64,000 bases of DNA, from positions 90,560 through 154,559 of the forward strand of contig NZ_BNDS01000009.1 in NCBI RefSeq assembly GCF_014656545.1, written 5' to 3'. Position 1 is the first letter of the stretch, and the number at the start of each line of letters is the position of its first letter. The notes beneath the pieces were generated by a model that saw nothing but the letters and a program-made list of their open reading frames with translations, did not search any database and was not told the DNA's origin. The DNA is from Neobacillus kokaensis (GTDB taxonomy: Bacteria; Bacillota; Bacilli; Bacillales; Cytobacillaceae). The translations under genes and the position numbers were made by a program. Positions 9,329 through 17,262 of the stretch are shown piece by piece.

Positions 9329-9342
9329 TACTTCTAGAAATT

Positions 9343-9379
9343 TAGGGTCAGTCCTCGGCAGTGGGAGGACTGACCCTAT
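9343..9379. repeat. Dispersed hairpin (GGGTCAGTCC class), probable terminator of thrC
   Basis: The arms AGGGTCAGTCCTC and GAGGACTGACCCT are followed by ATTTTT. It begins 14 bases after the thrC stop and shares its arm sequence with the hairpin at 6491. A further half-copy (GGGGTCAAAAATAG) follows near 9406. Confidence 0.75.
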
Positions 9380-9466
9380 TTTTGACCATTTAACTTCAGT
9401 AGGCAGGGGTCAAAAATAGAGATTCTCCTGATTAACCTGTATAATCAGGAATGGGAGTTGAAGCAA

Positions 9467-10624
9467 ATGAATAAAAAAGACATTGCTAATATCCGCAAGG
9501 AATTTAAATTAGACAATCATCGAATGAATATCCGAGAAATCTTCAATGTTTATGTGAAAAAAGAATCCGGCGAAATTTACCATCAAGTCAGCCGCCCTTT
9601 TCAAATGTTAGATCAAGAAACACAGGAATTATTTTTGGCAAACTTTAAAAAGGTTTTGACAGGCCATCTTGATGCCAAGCTTTTTGAACTGAAATTTATG
9701 CGTGATGTGGATTATAGTACACAAATGATTCTATTTGAAGGGTTACAGGCGGACTCGGCAGATTGGCAGGATAACATGCTGGACATAGTTGGGAAAATGT
9801 TTGCTCATGCCGTTTATGAATTTGATACGGTGGTGACATTTATCCGTGGAGAATATCGAAAACCGACTAGGAAACGGAATCAGGAATCCGAAGAAGGCGG
9901 CGATGATGAAGTTTATTCCAATCAGTTTACACTTTGCAGCCTTAATAAAACGGACCTGCCGAAAAAAGCCTTGCTGTTTGATTATATCGAAAAGGAATTT
10001 AAACCCTCTCATCTCGTTGATCCGATTATTAATTTAGACTCTCCTATGTCAGGCTTTCTGTTCCCGGCTTTTAACGACAACGCCGCAGATGTAAACCATA
10101 TTCTTTATTGTGCTGGGAAAGTGAATCAACCAGATTTCACCTTTATTGAAAAGGTTCTTGATTGTGAAGATATTTTTACGGCACAGGATGATAAGGACTG
10201 CTTTGACTTTATTTTAAAAGAGGTAATTGGTGACGAAGTGGACTCCGCGGTCATTTCAAATGTTTATGAGGAAATCGATCGAGTGGTACAGGAAAGCCAG
10301 GAAAAAGAAGAAAGTGAAATCCCAACCTTGGATCATCGCGACATCGAACGAATTTTAACTGTTAGCGGAGTTGAAAATGTTGAACCCGCAAAAGTGGAGC
10401 ATGCCTTTAAAAAGGTTGTCTCTGATGAAAAACATGAGTTCAAAGCAACTAGTTTAATCCCTAAAAATATAAAAATTAGCACTAAAGTGGCGAATGTAAC
10501 CATCGACCCGAAAGACCTGAAAAATCTAAAATATATTACATACGAGGGAAAACGGTGCCTGCTGCTCGAGGTTGATGAAGAGGTCGTCGTCGAAGGATTT
10601 CGTCTGGAATCGAAGTCCCTCTAA
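9467..10624 (+). CDS. DUF4317-family protein
   Basis: A 385-residue cytosolic protein matching the DUF4317 family (NKKDIANIRKEFKLDN, MNIREIFNVYVKKESGEI at the N-terminus), which occurs in Bacilli and Clostridia. No enzymatic function is known for the family. No membrane segment or signal peptide is visible. The middle part is acidic and the C-terminal region is rich in beta-type segments (KISTKVANVTIDPKDLKNL). I start at ATG 9467 because GGGAG lies nine bases upstream. It may be transcribed with the DUF1904 gene 67 bases downstream. Confidence 0.85.
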   Translation: MNKKDIANIRKEFKLDNHRMNIREIFNVYVKKESGEIYHQVSRPFQMLDQETQELFLANFKKVLTGHLDAKLFELKFMRDVDYSTQMILFEGLQADSADWQDNMLDIVGKMFAHAVYEFDTVVTFIRGEYRKPTRKRNQESEEGGDDEVYSNQFTLCSLNKTDLPKKALLFDYIEKEFKPSHLVDPIINLDSPMSGFLFPAFNDNAADVNHILYCAGKVNQPDFTFIEKVLDCEDIFTAQDDKDCFDFILKEVIGDEVDSAVISNVYEEIDRVVQESQEKEESEIPTLDHRDIERILTVSGVENVEPAKVEHAFKKVVSDEKHEFKATSLIPKNIKISTKVANVTIDPKDLKNLKYITYEGKRCLLLEVDEEVVVEGFRLESKSL

Positions 10625-10691
10625 GGACTAGGATAGCAAAATGTCGGTAAAGACTATTACAGTTTGATTCTACGCAAAGGAGTGCATGGAA

Positions 10692-11027
10692 GTGCCGCAT
10701 TTATTTATTAGAGGAATTTCAGTTGAACAGGTTAAAACCATTAGCAGACCATTAGTACAAGAATTGGCCGAGCTATGCGAATGTGGAACAGACAATTTTA
10801 CACTTGAAGTGGTTAATTCTACGTTTGTTTTTGATGGGAAAGAGGTCCCGGGGTATCCATTTATTGAAGTAAAATGGTTTGAACGCGGACAGGCTGTACG
10901 AGATCAATTTGCCAACATTATCACGAAGTATGTTCATTCACTTGAGGTCCCAGAGGTGGAAATAGCCTTTAGTACTTTCAAGGAGTCTGAGTATTATTTT
11001 AATGGAAAGAGTTTTGCAACTGAATAA
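10692..11027 (+). CDS. DUF1904-family protein (tautomerase-like fold)
   Basis: A 111-residue protein of the DUF1904 family, related in fold to 4-oxalocrotonate tautomerase/MIF. I start at GTG 10692 (VPHLFIRGIS), nine bases after AAAGGAG. This gives the family's usual beginning (Met)-Pro-His-Leu, where an N-terminal proline could be exposed after Met removal. ATG 10686 is only three bases from the ribosome binding site. The FIEVKWFERGQ segment matches the family. The function is unknown. The gene closes with a strong terminator. Confidence 0.85.
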   Translation: MPHLFIRGISVEQVKTISRPLVQELAELCECGTDNFTLEVVNSTFVFDGKEVPGYPFIEVKWFERGQAVRDQFANIITKYVHSLEVPEVEIAFSTFKESEYYFNGKSFATE

Positions 11028-11045
11028 TTTGGTTTTTGAAAAGGC

Positions 11046-11083
11046 AAAAGACAGTTCCGAAGAGCCGGAAACTGTCTTTTTTT
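11046..11083 (+). terminator. Terminator after the DUF1904 gene
   Basis: The arms AAGACAGTT and AACTGTCTT with an inner CCG/CGG pairing are followed by a T run. Confidence 0.8.
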
Positions 11084-11147
11084 CTAAACGGCTGATGTAC
11101 AGTTAGTCAATCAAGGTCAAGATGTGTATGTAACAGACCGTTCCTTC

Positions 11148-12281
11148 TTAGTTATTATAAATTGGTAAAATGATTTGAAACGTTGTTAAATCATCATTAG
11201 ATGTGCATGTAATTTTACCATTATGCCTTTCTACAATATTTTTAACGACGAATAACCCGATTCCTGTACCTAATTTCTTTGTGGTATAAAACGGTTCAAA
11301 AATAAATTTGACAGCATCTGGATTTATAGTAGGACCGTTGTTAGAAATACTGATCTTGATTTGATTATCCTCAACATCTGTATAGATGCTAATTTTTCTC
11401 TGGTTTTCTGCCTCACTTACCGCATCAACAGCATTCATTAATAGGTTTAGAAAAACTTGCTTTAATTCATTTCTATCACCGGTTACCTTGGTATTGGCAT
11501 CTATATTGGAAGTCACTTGTATATTACCATTAACAATACTTGGATATAAGAAATCAATTACTTCTTCTATTAAAAATTTAATCTTAATCTCTTCGTTTTT
11601 ACTTTCATTTACGGTATTCATTTTTGAGGTGTGAAGGAATTGAGTTATTCTAAATTTTAGCTGGTCAAGCTCTTTACTAATAACATCTAAATAGGGTAAT
11701 CGTGGATGATCGTTTTTTAATAGCTTGATAAATCCAATCACAGAAGTAAGAGGGTTTCGGAATTCATGAACAAAGCTGGATGACATTTGTCCAAGAATAG
11801 ACAATCGGTCCTTATGGGTTTGTGAAATAAATACGTTTTTTTCTTGTAGTTTCATATCTTTTAATTCAGTGTATTTTGAAACAGCATAATAACAGAATAA
11901 ATCAAACTGGTTGTTTATTAAGTCGACGATTGATTGTAACTCTTTCAACGCAATTCCAGAATGATTTACACATCTTACAATAATACTCCTGCCAAGATTC
12001 ACATTATAAACAAATTCCCCAATGTTGATATCGGCTTCCACTCGTTCCTTAGCCACTTTGAAAGCCAATATTTTAAGATCATTCTTTGACATTTTATTTA
12101 TAATTGAATTAGTTATTACCTCATACATTAAACGGCCGTTTCTTCTAATCAATTCAATATTATCTTGATTTTTATTAACAATGATTTGTTCTTCCCATAA
12201 ATCTAAAAATACTTGTTCATTAGTTTTAAGTATATGAACTAATTTCTTATATCCGCTGTCCATTCGTAAATTTATCTCCAT
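11148..12281 (-). CDS. Sporulation-type sensor histidine kinase (HisK_N, HisKA, HATPase)
   Basis: A 377-residue soluble kinase. The first ~140 residues resemble the HisK_N sensor region of Bacillus sporulation kinases. The phospho-acceptor His172 lies in SSFVHEFRNPLTSVIGFI, typical of kinases that feed Spo0F in the phosphorelay. The ATPase domain shows NLLMNAVDA (N box), NNGPTI (G1), FEPFYTTKKLGTGIGL (F and G2). There is no transmembrane segment and no adjacent response regulator, as expected for an orphan phosphorelay kinase. A role in sporulation entry is inferred. ATG 12263 is an alternative start. Confidence 0.87.
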   Translation of the reverse strand: MEINLRMDSGYKKLVHILKTNEQVFLDLWEEQIIVNKNQDNIELIRRNGRLMYEVITNSIINKMSKNDLKILAFKVAKERVEADINIGEFVYNVNLGRSIIVRCVNHSGIALKELQSIVDLINNQFDLFCYYAVSKYTELKDMKLQEKNVFISQTHKDRLSILGQMSSSFVHEFRNPLTSVIGFIKLLKNDHPRLPYLDVISKELDQLKFRITQFLHTSKMNTVNESKNEEIKIKFLIEEVIDFLYPSIVNGNIQVTSNIDANTKVTGDRNELKQVFLNLLMNAVDAVSEAENQRKISIYTDVEDNQIKISISNNGPTINPDAVKFIFEPFYTTKKLGTGIGLFVVKNIVERHNGKITCTSNDDLTTFQIILPIYNN

Positions 12282-12560
12282 AACAAGCCTGCTTTCTGTT
12301 TGGTGAAAAATAAGATTTATGAGTAAGAGTTTGCTCCTCTGGTTGACTCATTCTAAACCAGCTTTCTTAAAGAAAATATATCATAAAAATTTGAATCTTC
12401 ATACAGCAATTGTTGTCGAAAGCTGTTTAGCTTGTCTTTTTTGTAAAAGACAAGTATTTGTCTAATAATCCGAAAATATTGAATAATAAAAATACTATTG
12501 TTAAAATTACCATATGAACTTCATTTAATCATAATACGACAATAGAAAGGAATTCAAAGG

Positions 12561-13460
12561 ATGAATTTTGAACATCTGAAAGTTTTCCATACTGTAGCAC
12601 GAGAAAAAAGCTTTTCAAAAGCAGCAAAAACTCTACATATGTCTCAACCCAATATCAGTCTTCAAATCCGCCAGCTTGAAGAATCTCTTCATACGAAACT
12701 ATTTAAAAGAACGACTAGGAAGGTAGATTTAACTCAAACCGGTGAGATTTTATTTCAATCGGCCGAAAAAATATTTTATATTATTCATCAAACCCAAAAA
12801 GATATTACTCTTTTATCTAATTCCACTCATGGTGTATTACATATAGGTGCCAGTCTAACGATGGGAGAGCATATCCTTCCACAGGTTATAGGAAATTATA
12901 AAAAAGAATTTCCTCATGTTCAAATTGTATTAGAAATCAACAATTCAGAACAAATAATTGAAAAACTAGTAAACGAGAAAATTCATATCGGATTTGTACA
13001 ATCTATGATCCATTACCCGGAATATCGCCAACGTATTTTTTTTGAGGATGAGTTAATCATTATAGCGGCGAATGACTTTGTTCTGAGGGATTCGCTAGAT
13101 CCTAGTAGCAGCCTGTATCTTGATGATCTTTACAAATTACCGTTTATCTTTCGCGAAGCACGTTCTGGTACGAGACAATTATTTGAAGAGCAGCTAATTA
13201 AAAATAATATTGATCCAAGCAAAATGAATATTATTCTTGAACTTGATAATACCCAGTCTATAAAATCAGCAGTAGAAGCGGGAATTGGTATTTCAATCAT
13301 GTCAAAAGCCTCTGTCCAGCATGAATTGTCATTAAAAACACTCCGTCAGTTATCGATTCAAGGTCTAAATTTAAAGAGATACTTTTATTCCGTTTATGAT
13401 GAAAAAAAATTAACACCGGCAAGTGAATCCTTTTTAACCTTTATCCACAAGGAACTTTAA
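12561..13460 (+). CDS. LysR-family regulator of the adjacent acyl-CoA/aldehyde cluster
   Basis: A 299-residue LysR-type regulator of the CysL/CbbR-like branch. The winged helix is in residues 1-60 (FSKAAKTLHMSQPNISLQIRQ) and an effector domain follows. The start has GAAAGGAATTCAAAGG upstream. It lies in the same direction as the acylating aldehyde dehydrogenase 217 bp downstream. The intergenic DNA at about 13530-13600 is very AT-rich with overlapping dyads (ATATCTGAATATATT, ATTCAAAATATATT) that could be its operator. Control of the downstream cluster is inferred from position, matching the regulator-enzyme-transporter layout of known sulfoacetate clusters. Confidence 0.85.
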   Translation: MNFEHLKVFHTVAREKSFSKAAKTLHMSQPNISLQIRQLEESLHTKLFKRTTRKVDLTQTGEILFQSAEKIFYIIHQTQKDITLLSNSTHGVLHIGASLTMGEHILPQVIGNYKKEFPHVQIVLEINNSEQIIEKLVNEKIHIGFVQSMIHYPEYRQRIFFEDELIIIAANDFVLRDSLDPSSSLYLDDLYKLPFIFREARSGTRQLFEEQLIKNNIDPSKMNIILELDNTQSIKSAVEAGIGISIMSKASVQHELSLKTLRQLSIQGLNLKRYFYSVYDEKKLTPASESFLTFIHKEL

Positions 13461-13464
13461 TCAC

Positions 13465-13496
13465 GACTTCCTCTTATAATAGAGGTGGTCTTTTTT
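13465..13496 (+). terminator. Terminator after the LysR gene
   Basis: The arms GACTTCCTCT and AGAGGTGGTC (with G-T pairs) are followed by six T residues. The regulator is thus a separate transcript from the enzymes. Confidence 0.75.
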
Positions 13497-13676
13497 AAAC
13501 TTATTGGCTGTCCCGATAAGATTCATAAATATTTCAGATAAATCTAATATTATATCTGAATATATTAAATATTCAAAATATATTGAATTACTTGGACTCC
13601 ATCCGGTAATATAAAGACTACAAGCTCAACCTTTAAAGCTGAGTTAGTAAACCATGAACTTAATGGAGGGGAATCC

Positions 13677-15101
13677 ATGGAAGAAGTAAAAAACCTGGTC
13701 GAGGTAAATGTTCAAGAAACAGTTACAGAAATGGTCAAAAAAGCAAGAGAGGCTATGAAAATCTTCTATAGCTACAGCCAGGAACAGGTCGACGAAGTCG
13801 TGCAAGCTGTTGCTTGGGCGATCTATAAGCCGGGCCATGCAGAAAGTCTGGCCGAACTTGCCTTAAAGGATACAGGCGTAGGACGTTACGAAGATAAAGT
13901 CCTTAAAAAGCGCCGCAAAACAATGGGAACATTACGCGACCTTAAAGGAGTAAAATCTGTCGGTGTAATAAATATAGACGTAGCAAAAGGAATCACGGAA
14001 ATTGCCAAACCAGTCGGAGTCGTAGCAGCTGTCGTACCATCTACAAACCCAGGAGCCACACCTGCGAATATCGCCATGATGGCTTTAAAAGGGCGAAATG
14101 CCATTATCATCGCGCCTTCACCAAAAGGACATTCCACAAGTCAATTACTTCTCAATTATATACACGAAGAATTCGAAAAAATCGGTGCACCAAAAGATCT
14201 ATTCCAAATACTACCCGCCCCTGTCAATAAAGCGATTACAAAAGAATTAATGAGTCAGGCTGATTTTATCACAGTAACTGGGTCTGCCAACAATGTTCAT
14301 AACGGCCAGACAAGCGGCAAGCCCAATGCCTGTGTTGGGGCAGGCAATGTCGTTTCCATTGTAGATAGGACTGCCAGTATTGAAGAGACCGCACGTAAAA
14401 TTTTCTTAAGTAAAACCTTCGATAATGCTACAAGCTGCTCAAACGATAACTCCGTTGTCATTGAAGCAGCCATCTATGAAGAAATGATAGAGGCATTGAA
14501 AAAACAAGGCGGATACCTTTGTAATGCGGAGGAAAAACGACAGCTGCAAGAAGCCATGTGGGTTGATGGGAAAAGAAATTCACGTACCCTGGCAAAAGAT
14601 CCAATAGTAATAGCGCAGGAGGCAGGTTTAATTCATCCGGATGCTCAAGCAGCCAACTTTTTCATGGTAGAAGAAAGTGGAATTGGAAAGGACTATCCTT
14701 TCTCCGGGGAAAAATTAGCTGTTGTCTTAACCGTTTATAAAGCTGATGACTTCCAAGAAGCTATTAAAATATCAAAGGATATTCTAAATTACCAAGGAAG
14801 AGGCCATTCGTGCGGACTCCATTCTACCGATGAAAAAAATATTGAGCAAATTGGATATGAAATGGATGTGTGCAGGCTGCTCATTAACCAAGTTCAAGTG
14901 TTTGGTAATGGCGGTAATTTTAATAATGGGCTAAACTTTACGCTTTCCATGGGAGGCGGCACATGGGGCGGCAATAACATCGGAGAAAACTTATCCTATA
15001 AACATTTTCTTAATATCACTAGAGTATCTCGGGTCATTCCGGAGGTTGTTCCGACAGAAGAAGAATTGTGGGGAAATTATTGGAATAAATACGGCAAATA
15101 A
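13677..15101 (+). CDS. CoA-acylating aldehyde dehydrogenase, SauS (sulfoacetaldehyde dehydrogenase)-like
   Basis: A 474-residue CoA-dependent aldehyde dehydrogenase. It should interconvert an acyl-CoA and its aldehyde with NAD(P)H in the cytosol. The catalytic Cys254 lies in KTFDNATSCSNDNS, a form seen in SauS-type enzymes. The NAD-binding turn is PSTNPGATPAN and the glycine-rich FNNGLNFTLSMGGGTWGGN is near the C-terminus. GGAGGGGAATCC precedes the start. It is followed by a SucC/SucD-like ligase pair and an anion-type MFS transporter. Together they suggest acid import, activation to acyl-CoA and reduction to aldehyde, as in sulfoacetate use. Other short acids are possible substrates. Confidence 0.85.
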   Translation: MEEVKNLVEVNVQETVTEMVKKAREAMKIFYSYSQEQVDEVVQAVAWAIYKPGHAESLAELALKDTGVGRYEDKVLKKRRKTMGTLRDLKGVKSVGVINIDVAKGITEIAKPVGVVAAVVPSTNPGATPANIAMMALKGRNAIIIAPSPKGHSTSQLLLNYIHEEFEKIGAPKDLFQILPAPVNKAITKELMSQADFITVTGSANNVHNGQTSGKPNACVGAGNVVSIVDRTASIEETARKIFLSKTFDNATSCSNDNSVVIEAAIYEEMIEALKKQGGYLCNAEEKRQLQEAMWVDGKRNSRTLAKDPIVIAQEAGLIHPDAQAANFFMVEESGIGKDYPFSGEKLAVVLTVYKADDFQEAIKISKDILNYQGRGHSCGLHSTDEKNIEQIGYEMDVCRLLINQVQVFGNGGNFNNGLNFTLSMGGGTWGGNNIGENLSYKHFLNITRVSRVIPEVVPTEEELWGNYWNKYGK

Positions 15102-15115
15102 AGCGAGGTGTGATG

Positions 15116-16240
15116 ATGAAATTATTTGAATATCAGGCAAAAGAACTTTTTGAACAAATTCAAATTCCAGTCCCAAATCGTGTATTGATCGAAAATCCTG
15201 AGGAAATGGCAAAAGCAACTGATGAAATCGGATTCCCTTGTGTTCTAAAAGCTCAGGTACTGCAAGGAGGAAGGGGGAAAGCAGGGCTTATAAAGCTAGT
15301 TTCAACTATTGATGAAGCACACCTCCAAGCAGAAGCTATTTTTTCTAAAGCTCAAAACATGTCAGGACTTTTGATTGAAGAGGCTCTCCAAATCGATAAA
15401 GAGCTGTACGTTTCCATTACTGCGGATCCGGTGTCAGGCACCGCGATGATGATGGCCTGTTCAGAAGGCGGGATCGATATTGAAGAAATCGCCAAAAACA
15501 TCCCTGAAAAAATTCATAAAATTACTATTGATCTTTCACAGGGCATCCAGACCTATCAGGTACGCGGGCTCCTTTATGAGATGGGGCTTGATGATAGATT
15601 AATTGGCACCGGAACTAAATTATTAATGGATTTATACCATGTTTTTAGAAACCATGAAGCAGAATTGGTTGAAATCAATCCATTGATTGTCACAAAAGAT
15701 GGGAAATTAATGGCGGGCGACGGAAAAATTAGTATCGATGATAATGCTTTATTTAGACATCCACAGTTTCAAGTGACTAGAGCTTATTATGAAAACGATG
15801 CAGAATTTGAAGCTGCTGAAGAAGGGATACCTTATATCCAGTTTGACGGGGATATTGGACTGATGTGTGCGGGTGCTGGCTTAACGAATACCGTATTTGA
15901 TCTCGTTAATGATTATGGAGGAAATGTAGCGAACTATCTGGAGTTTGGCGGTCCCAATTATCATAAAGCCAAAAAAGCGATGGAAATCATGATGAAAAAT
16001 GATATTAAGGTATTACTTATTGTTACGTTTGGGACAATTGCCAGAGCGGATGTCATGGCGGAAGGAATCGTTGAAGCTATGAAAGAACTAAACCCTCCAT
16101 TTCCAATTGTGGCAGCCGTTCGCGGCACAGGGGAAGAAAAAGCGCATGAGCTCCTGCGAAGTGTGAACATTGATCCATTAATTGATACTGAACAAGCGGT
16201 CATTAAGGCCATTGCACTATCAGGAGGTGTTAAACAATGA
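15116..16240 (+). CDS. Acid-CoA ligase (ADP-forming) beta subunit, SucC-like
   Basis: A 374-residue ATP-grasp subunit related to succinyl-CoA synthetase beta. It begins with the family signature KLFEYQAKELF and has VLKAQVLQGGRGKAG (nucleotide loop), EINPLIVTKDG and CAGAGLTNTVFDLVNDYGG. With the alpha subunit it should ligate CoA to a carboxylic acid using ATP or GTP. I chose ATG 15116; GTG 15110 and ATG 15113 are in frame but overlap GAGGTG. Its position between an acylating aldehyde dehydrogenase and a transporter argues against a TCA-cycle role and for substrate activation (SauC-like). Confidence 0.85.
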   Translation: MKLFEYQAKELFEQIQIPVPNRVLIENPEEMAKATDEIGFPCVLKAQVLQGGRGKAGLIKLVSTIDEAHLQAEAIFSKAQNMSGLLIEEALQIDKELYVSITADPVSGTAMMMACSEGGIDIEEIAKNIPEKIHKITIDLSQGIQTYQVRGLLYEMGLDDRLIGTGTKLLMDLYHVFRNHEAELVEINPLIVTKDGKLMAGDGKISIDDNALFRHPQFQVTRAYYENDAEFEAAEEGIPYIQFDGDIGLMCAGAGLTNTVFDLVNDYGGNVANYLEFGGPNYHKAKKAMEIMMKNDIKVLLIVTFGTIARADVMAEGIVEAMKELNPPFPIVAAVRGTGEEKAHELLRSVNIDPLIDTEQAVIKAIALSGGVKQ

Positions 16241-17127
16241 GTATTATTTTAGATCAGTCCACCCGTGTATTAGTGCAGGGCATTACCGGGAAGGAAGGCA
16301 GCTTCTGGACAAAACATATGATCGATTACGGGACAAATGTTGTAGCAGGTGTAACGCCAGGCAGAGAAGGTCAAAACGTTGCAGGTGTACCTGTTTTTCA
16401 TACAGTAAAAAGAGCTGTAAGAAATATTCCTGTAGAGGCATCTCTTCTGTTTGTACCACCCCGTTTTGCAAAGGAAGCATTATTTGAGGCGCTAGAGGCA
16501 GGGATCAAGAAAGTAGTGATTTTGTGTGACGGCATTCCTCTCCATGATGCCATTCAAATGAGAAAGGCAGCCATCAGCGCTGGTGCTATGGTAATTGGCG
16601 GGAATACGTCGGGGATCATTTCTATGGGGCAGGCCATGATGGGATTTTTTCCGTATTGGCTGGAACGTGTTTACAAGCCCGGTCGGATTGGTATCATGAC
16701 CCGAAGCGGCTCACTGACAAATGAAATCACTGCAGAAGTGGTAAGAGCCGGTTTTGGAGCTTCTTCACTAATCGGAATTGGCGGGGATCCCGTGCCGCTA
16801 ACTAGGTTTGCCGAGGTACTTCCATTATTTGAAGAGGATCCGAATACAGACGCAGTCGTTTTGATTGGCGAATTAGGAGGGACGATGGAAGAAGAGGTTG
16901 CCGAAGCAATCGAAAATAAAATATTTACGAAACCTCTTGTAGCCTTTTTAGGGGGCAGAACGGCACCAAAAGGGAAAAAGATGGGGCATGCCGGTGCCAT
17001 TATCACTGCTGGAAAAGGGACTGTTAAAGATAAAATGATCGCCTTAAAAAATGCAGGGGCACTTGTGGCAGAACGACCTAGACAGGTTGGTACGTTATTA
17101 GAAAGTATCTTAGCATCGAAGATTTAA
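16237..17127 (+). CDS. Acid-CoA ligase (ADP-forming) alpha subunit, SucD-like
   Basis: A 296-residue partner of the beta subunit, overlapping it by the four bases ATGA, so the two are translationally coupled. It carries the CoA-binding QGITGKEGSFW, the phospho-histidine His251 in KKMGHAGAII, and TRSGSLTNE. The loop that reads GPNCPG in succinyl-CoA synthetases is GGNTSG here (around 121-126), and IGGDPIPG is IGGDPVPL. These changes near the substrate and phosphate sites fit an acid other than succinate. A SauD-like sulfoacetate-CoA ligase role is inferred. Confidence 0.85.
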   Translation: MSIILDQSTRVLVQGITGKEGSFWTKHMIDYGTNVVAGVTPGREGQNVAGVPVFHTVKRAVRNIPVEASLLFVPPRFAKEALFEALEAGIKKVVILCDGIPLHDAIQMRKAAISAGAMVIGGNTSGIISMGQAMMGFFPYWLERVYKPGRIGIMTRSGSLTNEITAEVVRAGFGASSLIGIGGDPVPLTRFAEVLPLFEEDPNTDAVVLIGELGGTMEEEVAEAIENKIFTKPLVAFLGGRTAPKGKKMGHAGAIITAGKGTVKDKMIALKNAGALVAERPRQVGTLLESILASKI

Positions 17128-17132
17128 TGAAT

Positions 17133-17146
17133 TGTAAGCGCTTAAA
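17133..17146 (+). promoter_or_regulatory. Possible CcpA operator (cre-like), first copy
   Basis: TGTAAGCGCTTAAA differs from the cre consensus at one conserved position. It lies six bases after the ligase alpha stop codon, before a terminator and the transporter gene. Confidence 0.4.
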
Positions 17147-17190
17147 AGGTAATATTCCAACTCTAAATAATCGGAATATTACCTTCCTTT
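17146..17190 (+). terminator. Hairpin between ligase genes and transporter gene
   Basis: The arms AAGGTAATATTCC and GGAATATTACCTT flank a 14-base loop and are followed by CCTTTTC. It could end or attenuate the enzyme transcript before the transporter gene. Confidence 0.65.
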
Positions 17191-17202
17191 TCATCATACA
17201 AA

Positions 17203-17216
17203 TGTAAGCGTTTTAA
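17203..17216 (+). promoter_or_regulatory. Possible CcpA operator (cre-like), second copy
   Basis: TGTAAGCGTTTTAA, again one mismatch from cre, lies 47 bases before the transporter start. The pair flanking the hairpin suggests catabolite control of transporter expression; this is inferred from sequence only. Confidence 0.4.
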
Positions 17217-17262
17217 TTATTTGCTATTAAGGAAGGCAAATCCAAATTATAGGGGGAAGGGT

